Part shown: positions 21,540 through 31,700 of the stretch, one piece after another
Layout: every line of letters begins with the position of its first letter
How positions within the stretch are numbered: position 1 is the first letter of the stretch
The notes under the pieces: generated by a model
Databases searched by the model: none
The model's input: only the letters and a program-made list of their open reading frames with translations
What the model was told of the DNA's origin: nothing
NCBI RefSeq assembly: GCF_037392515.1
Contig: NC_090291.1
Location: 15,453,501-15,517,500, forward strand
Direction: 5' to 3'
DNA: 64,000 bases
DNA from: Haliotis asinina
Taxonomy: Eukaryota > Mollusca > Gastropoda > Lepetellida > Haliotidae
Translations under genes and position numbers: made by a program

Positions 21540-22010
21540 ATCGATATTGAATATGGAAGAGAGGGTTGTTATTGAAGAACGGGATATTATTCTCTAGCCA
21601 CTCAACGTTGTGGAAAATCGATCTCAACGTCAACTGCACGTACGTCATGCGACGGCTAACAAAGAATCACCGTCTCCGCTACGTGGGTATACTGGAGAAT
21701 AGTCCAAAGTGAAGAGGCCCGACATTTTGGTGTCCATCGAAACACGATGTCATCTCTATGGAAACGTTTTCAACATGATTTCAACACGCGAGATTTGTCC
21801 GGGGTCGGTCATCCAGGCGTGACGTTACGGTTAGCAGCAAAACAACCACACTGGACTGATTCACCTGAATCGATTCCAGACTTGCGGTACACGGATGAGA
21901 CCAGCTATTCGTCGACGTTGCCAAGCCTGCATGAACGCCAATGGTGGACACATGCATATGATACAGAATTTTTGAGCATGATTTTGACACATCAGTCTCC
22001 ACGCTGTGGG
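21540..22010 (+). mobile_element. Tc1/mariner-like element, badly decayed
   Basis: Separate frames read FGVHRNTMSSLWKRFQ (second helix of the HTH, near 21730-21780) and, near 21898-21980, RPAIRRRCQACMNANGGH. The latter is the C-terminal signature of a group of Tc1-like transposases. The whole DDE core between them is nearly gone (about 120 bp remain). No terminal repeats identified. Confidence 0.6.
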
Positions 22011-22100
22011 TATGACTGGAATGTCACAATTCCTATGTGTTATTTTAAGCGGTCCATTTTATGGGAGGTCTGTCTTATGGGAAGATACCTTAAAGTATGT

Positions 22101-22123
22101 ATATCATCATCATCATCATCATC

Positions 22124-22154
<31 letters not shown>

Positions 22155-22173
22155 TTTGCAGCAGCAGCAGCAG
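22101..22173 (+). repeat. Compound triplet repeat (ATC)n(ACA)n(GCA)n
   Basis: Three adjacent trinucleotide runs. Poly-residue open frames across it are artefacts. Confidence 0.95.
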
Positions 22174-22689
22174 CATTGATCACTACACCAGTAAGATGAA
22201 ATATATTAGGGGGTACTAAATTAAGTTCCACGTGTACATATTAAAACAGAAATTAAAACATACAGTCAGCACCTAGACAGTGAAATTAAAGTGAGTTTAA
22301 CTGCGTATTCAAATTATGATTAGCTGACGTGGTAATTCGGGCCTTATATGGTCACGGTAATGCGTTCTCTTTTACATGAGATTAAAGATTCTCTAATTTC
22401 ATTGCATGCGATTCACGAAGAAGGCCTAAATATATGGTGATGGGTTGAACTGGAAAATGGAAATGCGTGGCAACGTCATCACTGCTATGACTATGGTCTT
22501 TTACATACTAAATATTTTAAATTATATATATTTTTTTAAATTTTAAATTTTTAGTGGCGACAGTATGTAAATAATTGCGTCTAGAACAGACAAACCAGTG
22601 ATCAGTGCATTAGCATGGTCTTTAGTCATGTTCGTGTTAATGTTCTCATTCTTTCTCTCCCCCCAAACTCCCCCTCCCTTCCCCCCACT
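22174..22689. other. No gene recognised; SINE A scrap
   Basis: Holds a 60-bp minus-strand scrap of family A at 22557-22620 ('tctagaacagacaaaccagtgatca'-like order) and AT-rich sequence. Confidence 0.4.
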
Positions 22690-22825
22690 CAGGCACTCAC
22701 CTCCACTCCACACACACACACACACCCACACACACACCCCACACACACCCCAACCCACACACCCCCACCCCCACCCCACCCCACCCACCCCCCACCCACA
22801 CACACACACCCCACACCCCACTTTC
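22690..22825 (+). repeat. CA/CCCCAC low-complexity tract
   Basis: CA repeats grading into runs of C4-C6 separated by single A or CA. The minus strand has many G3+ runs and so strong G-quadruplex potential. Confidence 0.9.
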
Positions 22826-23261
22826 TCTGGATCTGTCCGTGCGGAGTGTCCTTGTTTGGAGAATTTAAAATTTAAAGCCCTATATCTTAAAATTATGTAG
22901 GCAGGGAAATTAACCGCCAAGGCCATGGGATGATAGACAATGCCCCGAAACTGCATTGGTCGCGAATGGACAAAGACAAAACAGTGGTGGCACTAATATA
23001 TTGGAAGGAGTGAGTATAGTTTTACGGGTAGATAGTGTGTTCACTACAACCTTGGGGGACTAACTGTCATTATAATTTTTATTTATGTAGCTTATCCTTA
23101 AAGAAGTCGATTTTGATACAGAAGCAGACTTCTGAAAGCTACGTTTTCAAGTAGGTCACCTTAGTACATATGCACCTAAAATAAAAATCATGGAACTGAC
23201 TACATTCCTTGCTAAGAGTGACAAATACAAAATGTTCATTGGCTCGTGACTCGTCATGAAA
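22826..23261. other. No gene recognised
   Basis: Unassigned spacer. Confidence 0.3.
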
Positions 23262-23360
23262 CGAGTGAGTTTTTACGCTGCTTTTATCACAATTCCAGAA
23301 AAACCGCAGCGAGGGACACTAGAAATGCTTGTCACACATAGTACCCATTATAAATCGAGA
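23262..23360 (-). mobile_element. SINE family B, 3' fragment
   Basis: 'gagtgagtttttacgctgct' to 'cacacatagtaccc' in the reverse order of family B, diverged. Confidence 0.6.
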
Positions 23361-23628
23361 GAAGCATTGTGTAAGGTCAGGCGGAATGAGACTTATGAAT
23401 AGTCCACGCACAGAGCCGAACTACACGCCGGATATGTTAATGCTGACAATCCGCAGATGCAAACACTGATGTGTCGACCTTTGATGTGAACGTACGCTTG
23501 TGTCGAAGTAAAATCGCAGACTTATCCCTGGTCATATCATTTGTGGTTATATCGAACGTCGGTTCAGTCTCACTTACCCAGAGTGTAACCCCAAGGGTCT
23601 TGTTAAATGACTAAGTGAGACATGCATA

Positions 23629-23908
23629 CCTGGCCACAATTTCTCGAAACAAACTTAGGTCTGAGGTTTGACGTAAGTTCGAGTTTTTACTCAAATTTGA
23701 GAAAATACATTTCCCAGAATGTATTGAAATTGACTTTAAACACAAAACAATAGCCAGTTTGAGTTTTGTGAATATACTGCTTAAGCAGTTTGAGCATTTT
23801 CTATTTTAAAAATGCAATTGAGTTAAAAATAACGCAGTTTCAAATTGTCAAACTCAGTTTGAAATTGAGTAAAAACTTCCAAGTTTGTTTCGAGAAATCG
23901 GGGCCAGG
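23629..23908. mobile_element. MITE, ~280 bp, long terminal inverted repeats
   Basis: The left end 'cctggccacaatttctcgaa' is answered by 'ttcgagaaatcggggccagg' at the right end. Pairing continues inward through 'acaaactt' and, after a gap, 'gtttttactcaaatttgag'/'ctcagtttgaaattgagt'. No coding capacity. Flanks are ata and tta, so the target duplication is not certain. Confidence 0.75.
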
Positions 23909-24131
23909 TTAGTGAAATTAGCCTCTGAAGCATGAGGCTTTGTCACCGAACTCTAAGCATGCATCTATGCAGACCAGCTTCGGCGTAATGCTTTTTGTAC
24001 TTGCTTCCAAAGTCCTTTATGCTTAGACCTGCGTATTTCACGCAAAAGAAATAATGAAAACAATAAACAAACAAAATATGGCTTGCTTGTTTTGGAAGCA
24101 TAGGTTCTGATCTACTTAGTTTAAAACGTAA

Positions 24132-24207
24132 TGAGTGAGTGAGTTTAGTTTTACGCCGCTTTTAGCAATATTCCCGCAATATCACAACGGAGGGACACCA
24201 GAAAATG
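24132..24207 (-). mobile_element. SINE family B, 3' fragment
   Basis: 'gtgagtgagtttagttttac', 'gccgcttttagcaatattcc' and 'ggacaccagaaa' in reverse family order. Confidence 0.7.
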
Positions 24208-24356
24208 GACTATTTTAAAAAGTACCTCTAAACTGCAATAGATAAAAACATGGCATTTTAAATGATTCAGGATTGTAATGGAAATTTCGAAAAAGATTTG
24301 GACTTCATATTTATGATCTTATTTCTGCAAGCACTCGAACAAAACCTCCCGCGATA

Positions 24357-24490
24357 ACTGGTTTACTTTTACAACGCTTTTAGCAATACTCTAGCAATAT
24401 ATCACGACGATCGACGCCAGAAATGAGCTTCACACATTGCACCCATGTGGAGAATCGAACCCGCGTTACCCTACTGCCCTAGTGCCAATA
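24357..24490 (-). mobile_element. SINE family B, copy with box B
   Basis: 'acgcttttagcaatactc', 'gacgccagaaatgagcttc', 'acacattgcacccatgtgg' and 'gaatcgaacccgcg' (inverted box B). Confidence 0.7.
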
Positions 24491-24496
24491 TGCCTG

Positions 24497-24610
24497 CTCA
24501 GGCCCTCGTGTCATTGCGAGAATTAAAGATTTTAAAAAATATATATATATATATATAAACAGTTTGAGATGACCCAAGAGTTGAAACGCTACACAGTACA
24601 ATATATCCAG
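24497..24610 (+). repeat. Dispersed repeat, copy 2 (pair with 10040-10215)
   Basis: 'gccctcgtgtcattgcgag', 'aattaaagatttt' and 'gttgaaacgctacacagt' match the block inserted in the LINE at 10040. An (AT)n run lies inside. Confidence 0.6.
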
Positions 24611-24822
24611 ACAAGGCTGGACACTTCGGTGTACCCCACCCGCCTGCTATGCCGATCGCGACGCTACCATCGCATGCAATCGATTAAAACTTCATCTAAA
24701 CATAGTCATGGGTGATTGGCCTATCAATCACCACTCATGACACCTGCCAGTTCTTTATTATTATTATTTCTACAAGTCGATTGAAACCGATTTTGACCTT
24801 CAACTAAAGGATCTTGACACAA

Positions 24823-24958
24823 ATGGCGGACGATAGCAAGAGACGGCTTGCTTTGATCACACCAACTTTATGCCTCCTTATGGTCCTTCTATCATCTCAA
24901 AATTTTTATATTTTTTACAAAAAACATCTTCATCCTGGCAATGACACGAGGACCTGTG
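24823..24958 (+). CDS. Candidate first exon of the METTL24-like gene (type II anchor)
   Basis: ATG in a good context (acaaATGGCGG). It reads a short charged head (ADDSKRR), then about 18 hydrophobic residues (8-25), then an aromatic/basic stem and an N-glycosylation sequon (NDT). This is a type II signal anchor as expected for METTL24, a secretory-pathway protein. The frame is open to 25008. Possible donors are acctgt|GTATGT (phase 0), cct|GTGTAT and catg|GTGACA (both phase 1, as in the 5658 and 13643 exons). None fits directly onto the exon at 28712, which needs a donor after two bases of a codon. So a small exon is missing between them, or this exon belongs to another gene. Confidence 0.4.
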
Positions 24959-25008
24959 TATGTCTGCCACTGAGGCGTTGTCATGGTGACAAACAGAGGA
25001 CAAACTAA

Positions 25009-26359
25009 ATACCTTTTTTTAACATCTGTGAACACCCCCAGCGTGTCACGTAAGTTGTGAATAATTTATCATGTTTCCAAGGCATGACAATTTAAGCATA
25101 TTGCAGTTACACGATGGGAATGCGGGCTGCGCTCATAGTGAACTTTACTTAAAAGGTGTTCAACTTATCACCTGCAATGCAGTACAAGTGATTTTTTTCC
25201 AAGCAGTATCCATAATGTGCAACAGTTTTGTATCGTGGAATATACATTTCGTGACAACGGTACAAGAATCTGGATCGAGACGTCGCATCATCCGAATATA
25301 GAAGTTCTTCATCCATAAAGTCATCCATCCTTATCCGAATAAAAAAAAATAATAGTGACCCACGTGTCATTGCTTCGACGGGTTATCGTCTGTTAAACGT
25401 GCACATCAAGATTATATACTTTTTCCTTGTTTCTGGTACTGACGTTTGCGAATTATACAAAATTCAGTTAAAACAACGAATATGGAGTTCCTGGGTCCAT
25501 AAGCCGACGCTACGACGTGTATGTCGGTCATTCGTCTCTGTAGGTTAAGGAGGTGTTTGTAAAGAACGAATTGACGCAATATTCCAACAAGGATGTACTT
25601 AACACTAAATATGGCCCCAGATTCCACGTAGGAAAACAAAGTAACATTTGTTACAACTTCTGTTTGATTTGATAGTTGCAGTTTGAATGGTGTGTGACCA
25701 ACAACCTGAACTTGTGAGAGGCGACAAACGGGTGGTCGATGCTCATAGTGTTAACCACTGGATTGTCATGTTTAGTCTCGACTTTATACAGAGGGCTGTA
25801 GATTGCTGAGGACGGCCTTCAACAACAAATAAACTAAACCAAAATGTGCTTATGTATCATGCGTTTGCGTTATTTTACGTGCGCTTCTAAATTATGTTGT
25901 TGTGGGGGTGGCGATATTTTACGTCCGCTTTCAAGAATAGGACGTTATTGTTTAGCTTAATGACCCTTAGAGACTTACAGTCGATATCGTATTTACATGA
26001 TCTTATTATTCATTAAATTAAATAGTGACGTAATACCCATGTAGTCCTGTGTTTTTAGACACGATATAGTGAAATGGCGGACTGGTAAACGAAGATAGAG
26101 GTGAGTGTTCCCGAAAAAAAGTACGTATGTATATTTCCGCAGAGTAGCTTCCCTTGGACCGCAATTACCATTCCGTTCCTCACTGTCACAATGAAAATCA
26201 CATGAACAAGAAGGCTTGACATCCGACGTCTGATCGAAAGGTATGGGTTCGATCCCCAAGAGATTTGGGCGTTTTATGGCTGATACATTTGCCTACAATG
26301 TGGGGCTGAGCATTTATATATAAAATACTTCCACAATTAGTCTGAATACCATGCCTCTT
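25009..26359. other. No exon recognised (probable intron)
   Basis: Contains a worn family A scrap at 25718-25830 ('gatgctcatagtgttaacca'-type order) and no convincing exon. The missing METTL24-like exon may lie here or up to 28700. Confidence 0.35.
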
Positions 26360-26512
26360 GTGTTTTCTGTTGACGGAACGTTCGCCCGCCACGCCTCAGA
26401 TTGTTCGACTCCCGACATGGATACAATGTAAGAAGCCAATATCTGGAGTGCCTCGTCATTACATTGCTGGAATATTGCTAAAAGTGGCGTAAAACCATAC
26501 TCACTCACTTTG
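26360..26512 (+). mobile_element. SINE family B, diverged copy
   Basis: The 3' end 'attgctggaatattgctaaa' + 'agtggcgtaaaacc' + 'actcactcac' is clear. The 5' two thirds are worn. Confidence 0.65.
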
Positions 26513-26640
26513 ACTGGAAGTATGTTATGCAGTGTTTCAACATGCAAGTTCCAGGATTGCAGCAGCCCAAGTGTGTCGTAGCAAATGACAATTATAACGG
26601 GATCGCGTGGGCTACCATGACTACATGAAATACTCGAATG

Positions 26641-26660
26641 TGATTGGACACTCTATAAAA
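26641..26660 (+). promoter_or_regulatory. TATA box with inverted CCAAT box
   Basis: TATAAAA at 26654-26660, preceded by 'tgattgga' (CCAAT on the other strand) at 26641. The ATG of the exon at 26701 lies 41 bp after the box, leaving room for a start site near 26685 and a 15-base leader. Confidence 0.4.
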
Positions 26661-26700
26661 TGAAACACTTTCAATTTGAATTGAAACTGCGTCTGATTTC

Positions 26701-26795
26701 ATGACCGCTTCACCGCCGCACTACTTTAACTTAACCACCAACATGACGGCTCATGTCAACACAACGGACGTGATGGAAAAGTACTCGGAAAGTAC
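26701..26795 (+). CDS. Candidate first exon encoding an N-glycosylated extracellular N-terminus
   Basis: Thirty-one codons from the ATG contain three N-glycosylation sequons (NLT, NMT, NTT) in a stretch of 13 residues, with no signal peptide. This is the usual look of a GPCR N-terminus, and the two receptors in this window have similar sequon-rich N-termini. Donors GAAA|GTACGT (exon end 26791) or GTAC|GTAAAT (end 26795) follow directly. No transmembrane exon on the plus strand follows within the window, so the rest of the gene would be across a very long intron. It may also be chance. It sits inside the likely intron 1 of the METTL24-like gene. Confidence 0.35.
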
Positions 26796-27054
26796 GTAAA
26801 TATGATATTTCCTCCAAAGCTATTAAGGAACCTCACGATCATATTACCTTTTAATACAAAAAAATTCAAACTCAATTACAATGTACAGTTCCCAAAACAT
26901 ATAAACAATATCTAACTTATAAATAAAAAAAAACCTTGTGAAAATGCATCCTTGTTAATACAAAAGTCACAGCAAGACGCTAAGAAACATTTGATTACTT
27001 GATCAACGATCTATTTGTTTCATGTCAATCAGTCATTTGAAACCTCATTTGAAA
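26796..27054. other. No gene recognised
   Basis: AT-rich spacer. Confidence 0.3.
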
Positions 27055-27320
27055 TTCAGAGACTGTCAATTCGGTCTAACATTCATCTAAATTCCACACA
27101 CAGCAGGCTTATCTCCTAAATCTATGCTCTTCGTTTCAGTCTCTGGATTGTCAGGTCCAGACTCAATTATTCGTGGGCTCTGCGTTCGGTTTCAAATGGA
27201 ATTTTGAGACTGTCATTTCGGTCAAACATTCATCTATTTTCCAAACAAAGAACGTTTATCACCTAAATCTATGCTCTTCGTTTCAGTCCCTGGATTGTCT
27301 GGTCCGGACTCGATTATTTA
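27055..27320 (+). repeat. Tandem duplication, ~152-bp unit, two copies
   Basis: 'gagactgtcaattcggtc..acattcatcta' at 27060 recurs at 27210, and 'cctaaatctatgctcttcgt' + 'ttcagtc' at 27114 recurs at 27266. Each unit ends in a scrap of SINE A ('tggattgtctggtccggact'), so the SINE piece was in place before the duplication. Confidence 0.75.
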
Positions 27321-27451
27321 TCTCCCTACATCATATAGCTTTAATTTTGCTGAATGTGGCGTTTACCAACAAACAGACCTTATTAGACTGCTGACTGTCA
27401 AGATCACAGATGATTTCGTTTATATAATTAGTTTATGGTACTGTAAATAGA

Positions 27452-28604
27452 TGTAGTATGGTATTGTTAGAGTGTGTTATATATTGTTGGGAGTTGTTGT
27501 TAGATTATGTTCGGTAATACTATGGGAACAGGGTTATGTTCAGGGAAGCGTGACCAGGTATGGCCAGAGAGCTGGGGTGTTAATTTGTAAACAATAGAGA
27601 GGTGTTGAGTAGCTTGGGTATGGGAGGTCAATATAAATAGTGAGGAAGGGTAGTAATCTGCACAGTCAGCCAGAATCACCACTGTGTTCACCTGTATGGG
27701 TTCAACTTTTGTATGGGATTGCATCTCACGCTGGCTGGCGTAAGTTTTTATTATCATTATTACTTTTGTATTTATTGATTGAGTAGATGTAGCAAGAAAT
27801 TGTTTTACTGATGTAGTATTTCTAGATATATGTGCATATTGTAACACTATATAGCCACAAAGCCATTCAAAATTTGAATGTTATCGTTCCACAAAAACTG
27901 TTCCACTTTCAAATATGTAAATCGGAGTAAAGTACATGCATAAAGTATAAGACATTGACACATGTCTTACTGAGTAACTGTAGTTACTTATATTGTATTG
28001 TAGTGTCCCGGAACTGGCCGGTTATCCTTAAAGTAAGGAGAGGGGTATTATCTCCGCCTGTAAGGAGACAGACAAGAGTCTTCCCTGTTGTACAAGGAGC
28101 ATGTATCTCCTAGTAATGTGAGATGTGGATGGCACAGCCATCAACCATTACACAGGCCCCTTAAACTCCGTGAGGGAAACCATCGCCTGGGTGTGAGGGA
28201 TACCACACAAATACCATGACGTCACCAAGTGGAACCAAAGTGCACTGACATTCTGATTACATTGTAAAGAGAAAGTGTTCTCTCTGAGTGGCTAATTCCT
28301 TTATTGTTATTTAGTTCAATTGTTTAGTTTCTGATTGGGATTATATGTAATCATTATCTATATTAGTGAGGGTATTAGGATTTTAGTGTAGTTAGTAGTA
28401 GTAGTAGTATTATTAGAACTTTAGCAATATAAGTGGTAGACAGAACTGTATATGTAGCTAGGTTAGGTAATTAGATTAGTTAGTTGTATTTGCACCTGTA
28501 GAATTAGTTTAGTATAGGTATTGGGGTTACTTATATCTTAAGGGGAGGAATAAAGTTTTGCAAAACAAACTATTCTTCTGTTGTGGTTACTTTGGTATGT
28601 GACA
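27452..28604 (+). mobile_element. LTR-like fossil (solo or truncated), Ty3/Gypsy-type suspected
   Basis: Begins TGT and ends TGTGACA. It has an internal TATA ('caatataaatag', near 27630) and near the 3' end an AATAAA ('gaggaataaag', near 28548), the layout of an LTR of about 1.15 kb. No internal retroviral-type gene follows, so it looks solo or truncated, inside a host intron. Ends and family are tentative. Age unknown. Confidence 0.35.
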
Positions 28605-28711
28605 CTGACTGCTAACCTCTTTGCTTACGGGGACACTTTTTTGGCGTGGGATCAGATGGTCAACTGTTCATCATCAATTTTATGGCAACAGTTGCTATTA
28701 TAATGTTCCAG

Positions 28712-31700
28712 GGAGTGGCAGAAACCGATGGAATTCAGCTGCAAGAAAATTGTTGCCATGGGAAACTGGCATGTGTGTATGGACAAGCCGTATGCGATCA
28801 AACCACCTTGTTTAGTGTACTCCTTCGGGTATGTATACCTTTTCATGTAGCACTTTTTCTGTCTGATATACCCGCGAAGATCAGGGTACAATTGGTCTTC
28901 AACAACCCATCCTTATCGTAAGAGGCGACTAAAGGGTTCGGGTGGTCAGGTTCGCTGACTTTGTAGAAACATGTCATCTGTTCCCAAATTCCGCAGATCG
29001 ATGATCATGTTGTTGATCACTGGATTGTCTGGTCCAGACTCGATTACTTACAGACCGCCGACATATACTTGGAATATTGCTGTGTGCGGCGTAAAACTAA
29101 ACTAACTCACTCACCGTGTCTGATGTAACCATAACGATCCGTGTTAATATTGGTCTTCATCAACCCATGCTTGTCATGGTATCAGATCATAGCTCATGAT
29201 TTTGATCACCGGATTGTGTGATACAGCCTAGAATATTAACATGCCACAATATAGCTGTAATATTGCTGAGCGCGGCCCTAAACAACAAAAGAAACAGATA
29301 CGTTTCCCTACGTACAAAATACAGTCTCGGGTGTGATATTTTGGATTGATTCTCGGAGATGTTTGTTTGATTCTCAGAGGCGACTGAAATCCGTCAGTTG
29401 ACGTGTTTGTTTTATGCCCCGAAGAATAGTGGCACTTAAAATACTGGACAAAATAAGTTAAGGATATTAACAAATTTATGGTATTTTATCAGTGTGTCAG
29501 TGAATAAATACATCATTATTCATTACTTCAAAATTTGCAAATATCCCTAAAAATTTTGTCCAGTATGTCTTACTAAACATCTTATATATTTTGTCTAAAA
29601 GATATTGAAATCATCCGTTCGTGAAAAAAGACATGTGCATCTGACTTTCTGAAATGCAAGTTCTGTAGTTCGTTTTGTATGACATAAATAGCCAACATTT
29701 GTCTTTGACAGAATCAATAATGACTGGTCCTTCGACGATGCAATGGGGAAACTCGGATGTGAGGTCCACAGTTTTGATCCAAGGTATGAATCTTTTGTGG
29801 GCAATACGTCAACAAACACACAGAAACCAATGACTAATGATCCTCTCCTTGTGCTTGCCATTTTTATGAAAAACACTCCCCCCAACCCACCCACCACCAC
29901 CACACACCCCACACCCCAAAAAGAGAGACAAATCCAGAACTGCTTTTATATATTTACTTTTACTACTCGCATGTAACTTTATCCCAATTTCATATACTTA
30001 TGCTCATTATGTTGATCACTAGATTGTCTTGTTCCGAGTCGAGTATTTACAGACTGACGCCACATAGATGAAATATATACAGTGAAGCGTTAAACGAAAA
30101 AGAAATAAACAAAATATATTTTAACAGTTCTTGACTATTCTTTGAATACTACCTGTTCTTTAAATACTACTTGACCTTCTTGTTTCTCCTCTTAACTTTC
30201 TCATCTGGTCACAAAGATTTCTCTAAAACAATTGATAACGGTATTTCTGCGTTTTTCACAACTAGTATCGTACAACTTATTATCGTATGAGCTGAGAGAG
30301 ACATCACTTATACTAAATGTATTATACATGAGAAATATCGTCAGTATGAATGCATTATATTAACGCCCTCTCTCAGTATAGGAAAACAAGACTTTAACAG
30401 AAGCAAGAACATCCATTTCCACAACCTCGGCATCGGAGACACCGACAACGACAACTTTATGGCGAGAAAGGATGTTTACGTGCACAACAGACAAATATGG
30501 AAAATGAGACGCGTCGAGTCTATCAAGAAACTGCTTGGACATGCAAATGTAAGTACAAAAGACTTTTTATCCGTTTTCGAATGGATTTGTGAATGTAAAT
30601 AATTATGTGTACCTACCCAAGAAGTAGAAGAAACTCGCTGTTTCCTTTTGGAATCTTTAGGGGTCATTTTCCCTCATGGAACTAGATGGAGGGTATTAAC
30701 AGCGTGTATTTATGGCTTTGATGTTTGAAGTTTCCATCTTTTTCTCATAAAGAAATATTCCAACTCGAGGTAATATCGGTATCGCTGGGGATGCTCCTCA
30801 TCCAAATGATCTTGTATTTTATCTTACTCAAGTCACCCAGTTTATACACTGAATTTCATTATTCTGGATTTGCAGCTTAAATAAACTTATTTCATAGTGG
30901 TAATTATAAATGTACTATTGTTAAATTAGACATGTGTAAAGCGCCGATATTTGCTCATAAAAAAAGCGTATCTCAACAGTCCGTATTTATTTTCATATCA
31001 AAATGATATCATTAACCATAGTAAAGGAATTTATCCACGTCTAACCTCGCTATCTGGATAAAATTACCCTCAATGAAAAATATAATAGCAAATATTACTG
31101 CAAAAAAGATTTTTAAAAATGAGTTCATTCAGAAAAGCAATCGACAAAACAATGACTCATTTTTTATCTCTGGTAGCTGTGATCGTTTGAGGTCCTCGCG
31201 TCTACTTCTTGATGTACAGCTTGTTCCTATGTATCATGATTTTGAGATGCCAAATGTCAAAACAAGTGTTGTAAGGACAAAGACTCTTCTGGCGGGTAGA
31301 CAGAGTTGCTGTACAACGCCTCTTGATATAAACAATCTCCGAAGGTACGTGCACGATGAAAACTTGCTGTGTATTCTGAGGTCTTTAAGTGTGGTACAAC
31401 ACTCTAGTCAAGGATGCATGTGATGTACCGATGTCTATTCAGATTTTGTCTGATTGTCAATAAGCCAAGTTTACAATCACGTGGCAGTCCGTCAGTGGTC
31501 AAGGCCCCAGTCAAAGGACACTAGCTCCACGATATTCCGTTATGCACCCGAGGACTAAACTCGAGCTCAGCCATGAGTTATGCACATATGAAATCGACTT
31601 TTGTCGGATAGATTAACCCTTCCCCATGACGTCAAATCCCAGTGACTCCGAACTTGACACAAAGTTAGCCGTGCTGATTTGGTGATAATCGGAGGTCTGA

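Noticed and set aside
22040-22231. Open frame with poly-Val/Asp/Ala
   Set aside because: Translation of the ATC/ACA/GCA triplet run on the opposite strand.
22543-22956. Open frames on both strands rich in Pro/Thr/His or Cys/Gly/Val
   Set aside because: CA/CCCCAC low-complexity tract gives open frames in all directions.
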